NCBI GenBank assembly: GCA_933228895.1
Contig: OW121846.1
Location: 114,609,525 to 114,673,524, forward strand
Reading direction: 5' to 3'
Length of the DNA stretch: 64,000 nt
Source of the DNA: Platycnemis pennipes
Lineage: Eukaryota > Arthropoda > Insecta > Odonata > Platycnemididae
Shown: piece by piece, positions 10,512 through 20,339 of the stretch
How the letters are laid out: each line of letters opens with the position of its first letter
Numbering within the stretch: position 1 is the stretch's first letter
Made by a program: the position numbers and the translations under genes
Notes under the pieces: model-generated
What the model saw: only the letters and a program-made list of their open reading frames with translations
Databases searched by the model: none
What the model was told of the DNA's origin: nothing

Positions 10512-12490
10512 TTTAAGTCCTTATTCAAAACTAAAAAATCTAGAACATTAGCAAGGAAATCGTGTCGGCAAGCGTTAATCACATTTCAACAGCAAGATGT
10601 TATGAGAATATTTATATAGCAATCCTAAAGCGTTTTGGTCATATGTGAGAGAGAGAGAGAACTTCAAGGAAATAGGTCCACAGTGCACAAAATTAAAAAC
10701 GATAAAGGAATTAGAATCACCAGAAGTGTAGAAAAAGCCAATTCCTTAAACACCTTCTTCTAAAGCGTATCCAACTCATCGTTACACAACGCAGTGGAAC
10801 CACCGCCAAACACATTCAGTGAGCTAATGCCCGAAATAAAAATTTCATGTCGCGGAATAGAGCAGCAGTTAAAAAACATTAGAAAAAACAAATCACCAGG
10901 TCCCGAACTAATTCCTTCCCGGGCGTATAAAACATTAGCTTCTGAAATAGCCCCCTATCTAGAAATAATATTCAATAAAACACTAAATAACCGCACAGTA
11001 CGCAAGGATTGGAAAGTAGCTAACATTACACCTATTTCTAAAAGCCGTGATAGGGAAGAACCTAGTAACTACAGACCCATTTCACTCACGTCAATCTCTT
11101 GTAAGGTATTTAAGCAAATTGTAGTCAGTTCAATCATGGGGCATTTGGATAGTCAGGGATTACTCATAAACAGCCAACATGGGTTCCGGAAAGGTAGATC
11201 TTGCGAGAGGCAATTAGCTTTATTCGTACACGTTTATTTTAGTCTACGGAGAAAACAGTACTGAAGTTGATGCGATATTTTTAGATTTAAAAAGGCATTC
11301 GATAAAGTTCCTCATAATACACTAATCTCGAAATTAGAGAGTTTTGGTGTAAGAATTGACGTTGCATGTTGGGTAAAAGAAATCTTAAGTGGGTGAGAGC
11401 GAGAGGTTGTCATAGATGGTATCATGTCGGACACAATCAAAGCCAAGTCGGGAGTTCCCCATGGTAGCGTAGTAGGTCCGCTTCTATTTCTTTTATACAT
11501 AAACGATTTGGGTACTGTAGTTAGTAGTATGCATAGACTTTTTGCAGACGATGCGGAAGTGTATAGGGGTATATCAAAAGAATAAGATAGGAAATCAATT
11601 AGCAAGGGTTTAGATGCAATTCAAGAGTGGTGCGACAAATGGCAGTTAGAACTTAACCTTAAAAAGTGTGTAGCAATCCATTTTTGGAGGAGGAATAATT
11701 CGATAGAGCGTACCTATAAAATTAGTAACACGAATATCGAAAACGTTGAAACCATAAGATATTTAGGTGTAACAATCACTAAGGATTTATCGTGGGGAAG
11801 GCACACAAGAGAAATATGCGGCCGAGTGAAGAGAAAGCTAGGATTTATAAAAAGAATACTTGGGAAATGTGATGCGAATACAAAAGAGCGATGTTACTTT
11901 TCACTAGTTAGGCCCCACCTTGAGTATGCAGCCAGTGTATGAGATCCGAATGAATTAGGTTTGATCAGAGAACTAGACAGTGTGCAGCGTAGAGCAGCTA
12001 GGTTCGTTAAAAGGTGTTACGATAGGTTGAGTAGTGTTTCAGAACAAGAACTAGGGTGGGAATCAACACTAGAGTGTAGATTAAAGTACAGATTAAATCT
12101 ATTAGAGAAATTTCAATCGGATAGCTTTACTGAAGATGTTAGGCACATATTAAAAACACCAGCGTATTATTCTGGATTCGATCAGATAAATAAGATTGGA
12201 GAGATAGATTGTGGTACTAATAGATTCAAAATGGCATTTTCCCCCGTACTATAAGAGAAGAGAATAGGCAGCATACCAAAGGGATAGGTAGGCAAAATGT
12301 TTTAGAGTAGTCAGTACTTCATGATGCATATATTAATCCCTTAAAAATTATAGGTACTAACGATCTAGTTTCATGAGGCTCTATAATTGCTTGTTTGCTT
12401 GTCGGTAGTGCATGCTAAGTGATCTTCACCCCCTGCCACACACCCTCGCGGTGGCTTGCAGGGTATCGTGTGGATGTAGATGTAGATGGT
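10512..12490 (+). pseudogene. LINE (non-LTR retrotransposon, family A), longest copy
   Basis: This begins inside the linker before RT and runs to the 3' terminus. The frame 10794-11264 holds the RT start: KNKSPGPELIPSRAYKTLAS, DWKVANITPISK, NYRPISLTSISCK and HGFRKGRSCERQLALF. Later frames contain AFDKVPHNTLISKLESFGV-like codons near 11300, SGVPHGSVVGPLLFLLYIND near 11450-11510 and the catalytic LFADDAEVY near 11540. Then come LNLKKC, IRYLGVTI and a C-terminal LVRPHLEYAASV / DSVQRRAARFVKRCYD region to about 12254. At least three frameshifts or stops separate these blocks. The 3' end (12427-12490) is CACCCCCTGCCACACACCC, GTGGCTTGCAGGG and a GGATGTAGATGTAGATGG tail. RT converts element RNA to DNA at the target site. 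The element is dead here but gives the family's near-complete RT. Confidence 0.85.
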
Positions 12491-12708
12491 TGTAGATCGC
12501 CCATGTCAGCAGATTGGTTCTCGTCTACCTCACTGGTAGATATACATTCATTGGAATCAAGGTTGTTCGATCGAACAAGCTATTACTGAGGACATCAGCA
12601 AAATAAAATAATGGAAACTTCATTGATTGAAATGAAACTTTGTTGCATATATGTTATGAATTGTATGATGCACATATATAATGCTTATTGGATTATGCAT
12701 AGAACTTT
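12491..12708. other. AT-rich spacer with perfect palindrome
   Basis: Contains the perfect 16-bp palindrome TTGTTCGATCGAACAA near 12567. Otherwise nothing recognised. Confidence 0.4.
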
Positions 12709-13181
12709 TTATTGAAAAAACACGGGTAGGAATTCATTTAGATCTAAGTCGGTAATGTCATAGTCTGTCTCACTGGTCAACGTAGAAATGTTATCATCAA
12801 TATGAAGCTCATCAAAGTTGTTCGTGAGCGTTTTGTTGCCATCTGCCTCCGGTTCAATTTTCTTCAATAGGAGTACCACCCCTGATCTCTGGGATAGAGG
12901 AGCATTATCACTCGCGATACCGTCCACAGTTTCTTCACATTGCCTGGAAAATAGCGCCAATCAGACCGCCGCCGCACCGGTAGCTGTGGAAGCCCAGCGT
13001 ATCCGGCGGTGCTCCGGTATGGTGAAATGTTTTTCGCTGCCAGTGTGGTGTCCACTTGCGCCTCACTTTTTGTTTCACATTCCTCGTCATCAGATCTTCC
13101 ATCTTCGTCATCCGAAAAAGGGAGGTAAATAGTGTTGCCCTTTTTCTTTGGTCTTGCAACCATTTTATTTTCCTGCAACAT
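12709..13181 (-). pseudogene. acidic protein remnant of unknown family, possible exon
   Basis: Two overlapping minus-strand frames look like one coding stretch broken near 12950. The upstream frame (13181-12864) holds VARPKKKGNTIYLPFSDDED and DGRSDDEECETKSEAQVDTT. The downstream frame (12960-12709) ends FDELHIDDNIST and DYDITDLDLNEFLPVFFQ. Directly upstream of the ATGGTTGCAAGACC start is CATACTAACTTTTATGTTGC followed by AG, a good branch point plus 3' splice acceptor, so the start could be the 5' edge of an internal exon. I do not recognise the family. The acid-rich N-terminus would fit a transposase or a small nuclear protein. Frame break and function are uncertain. Confidence 0.35.
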
Positions 13182-13189
13182 AAAAGTTA

Positions 13190-13810
13190 GTATGTTATAT
13201 TACACGATACACCTCACTTGTTATTCCTGATGGTAATCCACATTATTTTGATAGGGTGAACTATGCTCAGTAAAAAATAAAGTTAATGAAAAGTACGTAA
13301 AATGTGACATACTGACCACTTAGCAATATGTAACAGCTTAGCATAAAATGCACAAAGGGTCAGTGAACACTTTTAAACGAAAAAGTTACCGATTACATTA
13401 CTTGAAAAGTCAGCACCTATGTACCATTATCTGCACCGGTGTCTGCTTTGATCTATTTCTGATGACATAAAAGATATATTCAAATGAAAATGAGATGTGT
13501 ATATAATTTTAAGTTTGATGCAAATAGTCTAGAAAATAAATCAGTTTTTATTACTTAAAATATATTAAAGGTTTTTTAATCACACTAGCTCTCGTATTCG
13601 CCTGTCTCCATTTGCAAAGCTAGGATTAAATCATCACTGTGTATTTGATTATTAAAAGCATCATTAAGATTTTTTCATAGCAATTTACATTAACTTTATT
13701 TTGGCAGTGTATAAGAAACATTTCTGTGGCAGGATATCAGCACTCTTGGAGATTAAAGTAGTTCTTGGAAGCAGAACAGTTCTGTGACCATTGCAGTGAC
13801 GTATTAGTTG
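13190..13810. other. no gene recognised; left flank of NUMT
   Basis: Nuclear-type AT-rich sequence with no recognisable coding. The mitochondrial similarity stops at about 13815-13825, just past the last nad4 codons that look mitochondrial. Confidence 0.5.
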
Positions 13811-13814
13811 AGCT

Positions 13815-15055
13815 TACACCATGGACAAGAAAAAACCTTACCACGTTGATAAAAAGAATATAAATAAAGAGTGTACCCTGCACTAAAAAAAGATAATAAA
13901 GAAACCACAAACAAAGAAACCCATCTTCAAGAAATAATATTATTTAAAAGTCTAATTTCCCCAAGTAAATTTAAAGTGGGAGGGGCAGCCATGTTCGCCG
14001 AACAAAGTAAAAATCATCATATACCCATTCTAGGTATCATGTTTATCAAGCCCTTATTAATAAGTAATCTACGACTGCCTACACGTTCATACGAAATATT
14101 TGCCAAACAAAACATGCCTGATGAACAAAGTCCATGAGCAATTATTAAAGTATAACAACCTCTTAGTCCCCAATAAGTTATAGTACAAAGCCCGCCTAAT
14201 ACAATACCTATATGAGCAACAGAAGAGTATGCAATTAAAGATTTAAGCTCAACCTGTCGTAAACAGATCAATCTAACCAAAAGGCCACCAAATAAACTTA
14301 CACCAACAATTAAGAAATTAAAGATGATACCCAATTTATAAATTAATGAAAACACACGAAGCAACCCATACCCTCCCAGCTTAAGCAAAACTCCAGCCAA
14401 GATCATAGAACCCGGATACAGGTGCCTCAACATGAGCCTTAGGCAATCGAAGATGAAATATGAATATAGGTATTTTAACTAAAAAGGCAAGAACCATAGA
14501 AATATAAATGTAAAACCCGAGATCCAAATTAGCAAAAGAAAAAAACATAAAAACATTTGAAGTATGAAGATTACAATAAAAATTAAAAATAGAAACTAAT
14601 AAAGGTAATGAGGCAAATAAAGTATAAAAAAGTAAATAGATACCTGCTTGTATACGTTCTGGCTGATACCCTCAACCCAGAATAAGGAAGAAAGTAGGAA
14701 TTAATGAAGCCTCAAAAAAAAATAAAATATAAACAATCTTTTAGTAGAAAAAGTCAAGACTAAAGACAAAAGTAACAAAACAATTAAAAACAAAAACAAG
14801 GCAGTATTATTAGAACTACTATAAACAGATCTTCTCGACAGAATCATTAAACTACAAATTCAAAATCTCAATAAAATAAACCCATATCTCAATACATCCG
14901 AACCAAAATAATAATCGAGGTTACAAAAAAAAACTCTAAATAACCGAAAATCAAATAGATAAAAGAACCTAAAAATAAAAAAGACAAATTACACCAATAA
15001 TCAGCACATAAGCAAATAGGGGCCAAAAAAAAAATAAAAAAATAAACTTTAACAT
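13815..15055 (-). pseudogene. nad4: NADH dehydrogenase subunit 4, NUMT copy (3'-truncated)
   Basis: ND4 is a membrane subunit of respiratory complex I, part of its proton-pumping antiporter-like arm. The start is the ATG at 15055-15053, inside the conserved ATGTTAA overlap with nad4L. With AGA as Ser and TGA as Trp, typical segments read in order: DYYFGSDVLSYGFILLSFW, the [11 protein letters not shown] segment, [32 protein letters not shown], and near the left end NMAAPPTLNLLGE. At least two frameshifts are visible. One T is missing from the poly-T run at about 14925-14933, and an extra G occurs at about 14410 (GTATCCGGG before TTCTATG). Similarity ends around 13815-13825, before the normal C-terminus, so the gene is cut by the left NUMT junction. 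Confidence 0.88.
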
Positions 15056-15334
15056 TGTAATATATCAAAAGAACCAAAATAATCGGTTCCATGTCTACGA
15101 ATTATACATACCAGAATTGAAAGGCCAATCATAAACACTAAAGGTGAGAAAATATATTAAGAAATACATGTCATAAAAATTACAAAGTAACAAAAAAATA
15201 TAAAAAAAATAAACCACTAAAACAATAAACTCAAGACTTAGTAGAGTAGCAAGTAAATGTTTACGATTGCTAACGAAAGAAACCAAGCCGCAAAAAAAGA
15301 AAGAAATCACAATCAATCTATAAAATATTAACAT
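15049..15334 (-). pseudogene. nad4L: NADH dehydrogenase subunit 4L, NUMT copy
   Basis: Small three-helix membrane subunit of complex I. The ATG start (15334) lies two bases from trnT, the usual spacing. The frame reads [20 protein letters not shown] and [13 protein letters not shown] up to FLTFSV. A deletion of several bases at about 15127-15134 removes the expected CEGA segment and shifts frame. The C-terminus [20 protein letters not shown] resumes in another frame and ends in TAA within the ATGTTAA overlap with nad4. Length is close to normal (about 95 codons), so only this small lesion distinguishes it from a functional gene. Confidence 0.87.
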
Positions 15335-15335
15335 T

Positions 15336-15401
15336 AGTTCCAGTAGTATAAAAAAAACGTTGGTCTTGTAAATCAAAGATGAGAAAAGTTCTCCTAGAAC
15401 T
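15336..15401 (+). tRNA. trnT: mitochondrial tRNA-Thr(UGU), NUMT copy
   Basis: The acceptor AGTTCCA pairs with TAGAACT with one mismatch. The anticodon arm is TTGGT-CTTGTAA-ATCAA with anticodon TGT. Length 66 nt, in the normal position between nad4L and trnP. It looks foldable but lies in nuclear DNA and is not expected to work. Confidence 0.85.
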
Positions 15402-15410
15402 ACCCCAGTA

Positions 15411-15478
15411 TCAGAGAAGTATAAGCATTATACATCATTAACCTCCAAAATTAATATTTTAAATTAAACTACTCTCTG
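15411..15478 (-). tRNA. trnP: mitochondrial tRNA-Pro(UGG), NUMT copy
   Basis: Minus strand: acceptor CAGAGAG pairs with TTCTCTG (one mismatch). The anticodon region ATTAATTTTGGAGGTTAAT gives anticodon TGG. It sits between trnT and nad6 on the opposite strand, as in ancestral arthropod mtDNA. Confidence 0.83.
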
Positions 15479-15485
15479 TTTCAGA

Positions 15486-15977
15486 CAATTAATCTTATTA
15501 GCTGTAAGCTCAGTCAATACTATCATGTTTACTTTTATAAAACACCCTATATCTATAGGGATCACCCTAATATTACAAACTATTATTATTTGTTTGATCA
15601 CAAATAATATGTCATACAACGCTTGATATTCATATATTCTTTTTCTTGTATTCCTTGGGGGGGGAATGTTAGTATTATTTATGTATATAACTAGAGTAGC
15701 TTCAAATTAACTTTTTGAAAAAAACAATATTACGTTAATTTTTGTATTATCAACAATTATTGTAATGCTACTACTCAAAATAGACCCAGCACTATTATCA
15801 AATGCTTCAGATGAAATTCTAAAAATGGAACAAGCAGAAAACAAAAATTGAATAATAATGTTATTCAATTACCCCATTAATATCTTGACTACATTAGCTG
15901 TTCTATATTTGTTCTTAACTTTAATTGTTGTAGTTAAAATAACTGAATTATACCAAGGACCTTTACGAACCAACTAA
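15486..15977 (+). pseudogene. nad6: NADH dehydrogenase subunit 6, NUMT copy
   Basis: ND6 is a membrane subunit of complex I. One frame runs the full length to the TAA at 15975-15977, which shares its last A with the cob ATG. It includes MLQTIIICLITNN, NAWYSYILFLVFLGGGML and VLFMYMTSVASN, and ends LYQGPLRTN. Two oddities are seen. A premature TAA follows GTAGCTTCAAAT near 15710, where a Glu codon (GAA) is usual, a one-base nonsense change. The run of eight G near 15660 adds one Gly codon relative to the usual FLGGML. The start codon is unclear (about 15486-15492). Otherwise the frame is intact. Confidence 0.88.
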
Positions 15978-17110
15978 TGAATAAACCAATACGTTTAACA
16001 CATCCTTCATTTAAAATTGGTAATAGAGCACTAGTTTATTTACCAACACCATCAAATATTTCAGTTTTATGAAATTTTGGATATCTATTAGGATTATGCA
16101 TGATTTTACAAATTGCAACAGGACTATTTCTAGCAATACACTATACTGCTAACATTGACATAGTATTTTATAGTGTTAATCACATCTGTCGAGATGTAAA
16201 CTACGGATGATTACTACGAACCCTCCATGCAAATGGAGCATCTTTTTTCTTCATCTGCATCTATATACATATTGGACGTAACATATACTATGGGTCTTAT
16301 AAATATATACACACATGATCTGTTGGAGTAGTTATTTTATTCCTAGTAATAGGAACAGCATTTATAGGGTATGTTTTACCGTGGGGGCAAATATCTTTTT
16401 GGGGGGCAACTGTTATTACACACCTCCTATCAGCAGTTCCTTATTTAGGGACTATAATAGTACAATTAGTATGAGGAGGATTTGCCGATGACAATGCTAT
16501 ATTAACACGATTTTTCACTTTTCATTTTGTTTTACCATTTATTATAGCAGCTGCTACAATAGTTCATCTATTATTCTTACATCAAACTGGATCAAATAAT
16601 CTTACTGGATTAAATATTGATAGAGATAAGGTCCCATTTCATCCTTATTTTTCATGAAAGGACATCGTAGGATTCCTAGTGTTAATTATAACCTTAGTCC
16701 TACTATCATTAATTAATCCTTATATATTAGGAGATCTGGATAACTTTATCCCAGCTAATCCCTTAGTAACTTCAGTACATATCCAACCCGAATGATATTT
16801 CTTGTTTGCATATGCTATTCTCCGATCTATCCCTAATAAATTATGAGGAGTAATTGCCCTAGTAATATCAATTACAATTCTATTTATTATACCCCTGTAC
16901 TCAAGAAAATTTCGAGGGTTACAATTTTACCCCGCAAGTCAAATTCTATACTGAAGTATAGTTAGAGTAGTAGTACTATTAACCTGAATTGGTGCGCGTC
17001 CATTAGAAGAACCATATATTATTACAGGTCAAATCTTAACAGTTTTATACTTCTCATATCATATTCTACAACCAATTATAATAAACACTTGAGACAAGTT
17101 AACAAATTAA
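15977..17110 (+). pseudogene. cob: cytochrome b, full-length NUMT copy, open in mitochondrial code
   Basis: Cytochrome b is the haem-bearing core of respiratory complex III. The frame from ATG (15977) to TAA (17108-17110) is 378 codons including the stop, the normal length. I read it through without a stop under code 5. Haem-ligand histidines are present: H84 in [12 protein letters not shown]98 in YMHIGRNMYYGSY, and the later pair in FTFHFVLPF and [11 protein letters not shown]. The Qo-site PEWY is in HIQPEWYFLFAYAIL. Many TGA codons mean it cannot be translated by cytosolic ribosomes. Variants from common insect residues occur (SVLWNFGYLLG, GARPLEEPY). It is the only NUMT protein gene without a visible lesion, which points to recent transfer or chance. 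Confidence 0.92.
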
Positions 17111-17170
17111 CTAATAAGCTTTAAGAAGCATGTGTTTTGAAAGCACAAGATAAAGATGTCCTTTATTAGT
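17110..17170 (+). tRNA. trnS2: mitochondrial tRNA-Ser(UGA), NUMT copy
   Basis: The acceptor ACTAATAA pairs with TTATTAGT. The anticodon arm TGTGTTTTGAAAGCACA carries TGA. At 61 nt it is slightly short in the T-arm region. It overlaps the last base of cob and ends two bases before the nad1 stop, the standard arrangement. Confidence 0.82.
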
Positions 17171-17171
17171 T

Positions 17172-18137
17172 TTACAAGGTTTTATACATTAAATCAATAC
17201 TCATATAATAATTATCTTTAACCCTATAAAAAAGTAAATAATTTAGAACCATAGGCAAGGAACTTTTTCAAGCTAAATACATAAGCTTATCATACCGATA
17301 ACGTGGCAATGTACCACGAACTCAAATAAAACAAAAGAAAATTAAAGTTAATTCAATAAAAAATAAAAATGAATCTAAATAACTACCTAAAAAATTAACA
17401 CAAAAAGTATTCTTATGAATAAGATGCTAGCATACTCGGACATAAAAATTAAAGCAAACCCACCTCTTCTATATTCAATTTTAAACCCTGATACTAATTC
17501 AGGTTCTCCCTCAGCAAAATCAAAAGGAGTACGATTAGTTTCAGCTAAACATGAAGCAAACCAAGCAATTATTAAAGGGAAGGCTAAAAACATAAATCAA
17601 ATCTACTCTTGAAAGAGTATAAATCACCTAGTGAGTAACCCTCACTTAAAACAATAAATGATATTAAAATTAAAGCAAGACTTACTTTATAAGAAATAGT
17701 TTGAGCAACAGCACGTAAGCCCCCCAAAAGAGCATAGACAGAGTTAGAAGACCATCCCGCGATAATTACAGTGTATACCCCTAAACTTGCGCAACACAAA
17801 AAGAAAATTAAACCCAAATTAAAATCAGAATTCCCTAAATAAAAAGGAGAAACAAGTCAACATAATAAAGAAATAAACAAACTCATCACAGGAGAAAAAT
17901 AGTAGGGCAAGTAATTAGAACTTATAAGGAAAGTTTTCTCCTTATTAAAAATAACTTAATAGCACCAGAAAAAGGCTGAACAACTCCACAATAACCTACC
18001 TTATTAGGTCCCTTACGAATCTGTATATAACCTAAAACCTTACGTTCTAATAACGTAAGAAAAGCTATTCAGACTAAAACACAAATAACTAAGATAACGG
18101 AACCAAAAAAATTCAAAATAATATCATTTAAATACAA
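17172..18137 (-). pseudogene. nad1: NADH dehydrogenase subunit 1, NUMT copy
   Basis: ND1 is the complex I subunit at the quinone-binding junction. It starts with TTG at 18137-18135, directly after trnL, a common insect nad1 start, and ends with TAA at 17174-17172. Recognisable blocks are [20 protein letters not shown] and [20 protein letters not shown], then [60 protein letters not shown] and RGTLPRYRYDKLMYLAW. Lesions are two extra T in a T-run near 17947-17951, a one-base loss near 17610 with a TAG where Trp is expected (17603-17605), and one T missing from the run at 17389-17394. Several of these lie in homopolymers, so sequencing error could explain some but not the TAG. Confidence 0.9.
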
Positions 18138-18138
18138 G

Positions 18139-18205
18139 TACTATTCATAAGAGAATTCTTACATGAATGGATTCTAATTCCATAGCACTTACCTGCCAAA
18201 ATAGT
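18139..18205 (-). tRNA. trnL1: mitochondrial tRNA-Leu(UAG), NUMT copy
   Basis: Minus strand: acceptor ACTATTT pairs with GAATAGT (one weak pair). The anticodon arm is ATGGA-ATTAGAA-TCCAT with anticodon TAG. It is the only Leu tRNA between nad1 and rrnL. The UUR tRNA is absent here, as in insects and crustaceans, where it lies between cox1 and cox2. Confidence 0.87.
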
Positions 18206-19492
18206 TAATTGAATTCAAATAATAAAAATTATTTCACAGCAATGGTCCTTTCGTACTAAAAGCTATACAAATAATGAGGATAGAAACCGACCTGGCTTAA
18301 ACTGGTCTGAACTCAGATCATGTAAGAATTTAAAGGTCGAAAAGACCTATTAATTTAGCTACTGCACCAAATTATAATCCTAATCCAACATCGAGGTCGC
18401 AAGCCTTTTTGTAAATTTGAACTCCAAAAAAAGATTAAGCTGTTATCCCTAAGGTAACTTAGTCTAATAATCAATAATAATGGATCAAAAACTCATAAAT
18501 TTATGTTTAAACAATAAAACAGTTAATTATTTATTTTTGTCACCCCAACAGAATATTAAATTATTCTAATACTTAAGATATAAACCAACATTTTATTAAA
18601 AAAATTAATATAAAGCTCTATAGGGTCTTCTCGTCCTCCAACAACATTTAAGCATTTTAACTTAAAAATTAAATTTTAAATTATGAAAATGAGACAGCTA
18701 ATGATTCGTTAAACCTTGCATTCCAGCCCACTATTAAAAGACTGATGATTATGCTACCTTTGCACGGTCAGTATACCGCGGCCGTTAAAAATTTTCACTG
18801 GGCAGGTCAGACCTCCAAAATAAACAAGTGGACATGTTTTTGATAAACAGGCGAACACAAAATTGGCCGAGTTCCTTATTGATAAAACACACAAAATAAA
18901 CACCAAAGAAATGATAATATACTAATTTAATCATAATTACTTCTAATCACAAATTAATTAGAAAATTTTAATATTTAGTTAAATAAGACAAAATCAAAAA
19001 TAAATTGAAATATACTATAACGAAATAAAAAGATGGAAAATTATAATCCTACTATAAACAAAACAATTAATATTATAAAAATAAATAGAGCTTATCCCCT
19101 ATTAATTTTAATTTAATTAATCTAAATCTAATAAAGAAGAAAAAGAAAAATTGAAGATAAATTAAATTTATTTCTTAAAAAGCTAGATACCGTTATAAAC
19201 GAATAGAATTTCTCTCCTAATAAATATTTTTAATGTTTATACAGCACTAAATAAATTAAATTATTAGCTCTTATAAAATCGAGAATTTAAAATAAATTAA
19301 AGAAAGTTGATCAACCCTGATAAAAAAGGTAATACATATAAAGTATACTTTCATAAAATTAATTATTTCAAAATACCCTCACGGTACGAATACACTATCA
19401 CTAAAAACTAATTTTAATTCTAGATACTAAAAACAAAAATATTTTTTATAAAGGCCCACTTAAAACATAAAGTAATTAAATTATTAATCAAA
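18206..19492 (-). rRNA. rrnL: mitochondrial large-subunit rRNA (16S), NUMT copy
   Basis: About 1.29 kb between trnL1 and trnV, the usual insect size. Universally conserved blocks are visible (plus-strand complement): GGTCTGAACTCAGATCATGT at about 18304, matching the common 16Sbr primer site, CTTTGCACGGTCAGTATACC near 18760, and ATGTTTTTGATAAACAGGCG near 18835, complementary to the 16Sar site. The peptidyl-transferase-region blocks look intact, and the remainder is AT-rich. I saw no large indel but cannot judge single substitutions without an alignment. It would not assemble into mitoribosomes from the nucleus. Confidence 0.88.
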
Positions 19493-19558
19493 TCAAACTG
19501 AATTGCACAGTTACTATCTCAGTGTAAATGTGAAGTTCTCTAAATGAACTATAATTTG
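19493..19558 (-). tRNA. trnV: mitochondrial tRNA-Val(UAC), NUMT copy
   Basis: Minus strand: the acceptor CAAATTA pairs imperfectly with CAGTTTG, and the D-stem is GTTC/GAAC. The anticodon arm TCACA-TTTACAC-TGAGA has one mismatch and anticodon TAC. It lies between the two rRNAs as expected. Stem mismatches suggest decay. Confidence 0.72.
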
Positions 19559-20335
19559 TTTACTTTCTAGATACATCTTCCGATACATCTACTTTGTTAC
19601 GACTTATCTCACCTTATTATGAGAGCGACGGGCGATGTGTGCATATTTTAGAGCTAAAATCAAAAAACCTAAGAAATAAATTTACAATCAAATCCAACTT
19701 CATCATTAATATAAAAATACAAATCCGCACAAATATTTTTATTGTAACCCATCTCCCCTTGAATATAAGCTTCTCCTTGACCTGACATACTAATCTTAAA
19801 TAATTAAGAAAATTAACCCTAAAAGGATATTCTTATGACGGAGGTATAAAAACTGCATACAAATTAAAGTACATGAAATCGTGGATTGTCGATTACGGGA
19901 CAGGTTCCTCTGAAAAGACTAAAATACCGCCAAATCCTTTGGGTTTAAAGAACATATCTAGTAATACCCTGGTATTTCATTTACATTCAGCATCAAAGGG
20001 TATCTAATCCTAGTTTAATTTCTAAATTTCGCAGAATATAAAAAATTATCTTGCATAAAAATATAAATTTCACCTAAAAAATTTAAAGAAAATAAAAGTA
20101 AATATTGACTACTAACCAATAATAATCTTTTTCTCCAATCGTGTAACCGCGGTTGCTGGCACGAAATTCACCGGAAATATAAAACTTGCTGTATCCAAAA
20201 TCACTTGATTAAACAATAATAATTACTACAACATTGATCTTTTAGAAAACAAAGATAGTATATAAAACAAAAATAAAAAGATCAATTAGCAAGGATAAAA
20301 CTTCTTTTTTGTGGAAAGTAAAAATTAATATTTAA
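19559..20335 (-). rRNA. rrnS: mitochondrial small-subunit rRNA (12S), NUMT copy
   Basis: Conserved 12S blocks are visible on the plus strand as complements: TTTGTTACGACTTATCTCAC near the 3' end, GAGCGACGGGCGATGTGTGC (19622, the 12Sbi site), AAAGGGTATCTAATCCTAGT near 19995 (the 12Sai site) and CCGCGGTTGCTGGCACGAAA near 20147. The length to about 20335 fits the usual insect ~780 nt. The 5' end and right NUMT junction are not sharp. Sequence to ~20400 is still AT-rich and could include a little of the control region. Confidence 0.85.
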
Positions 20336-20339
20336 GCAA

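Larger units (their letters stand above)
13815..20335. other. NUMT: ~6.5 kb nuclear copy of mitochondrial DNA
   Basis: A colinear block holds nad4, nad4L, trnT, trnP, nad6, cob, trnS2, nad1, trnL1, rrnL, trnV and rrnS. Strands are as in the ancestral insect genome, with normal overlaps (nad4L/nad4 ATGTTAA; nad6 TAA and cob ATG sharing one A). It is flanked on both sides by nuclear repeat-rich DNA. Reading requires invertebrate mitochondrial code, and four protein genes carry frameshifts or stops, so it is not functional mtDNA. The left end lies inside the 3' part of nad4 and the right end near the 5' end of rrnS, so it is a single contiguous fragment rather than a mosaic. Exact junctions and any target duplication could not be fixed. 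A misassembled mitochondrial contig is the alternative, but the lesions argue against it. Confidence 0.9.

Noticed and set aside
10640..10662. GA-rich run as a regulatory site
   Set aside because: A short GAGAGA microsatellite inside degenerate LINE sequence.
15977..17110. Treating cob as a functional gene
   Set aside because: It reads through TGA codons and sits in a block whose neighbours are broken and whose flanks are nuclear repeats, so it is a NUMT copy.
13815..20335. Whole block being contaminating mitochondrial contig
   Set aside because: Frameshifts, a nonsense codon in nad6, a TAG in nad1 and a small deletion in nad4L argue for a nuclear copy. Only junction-spanning reads would settle it.
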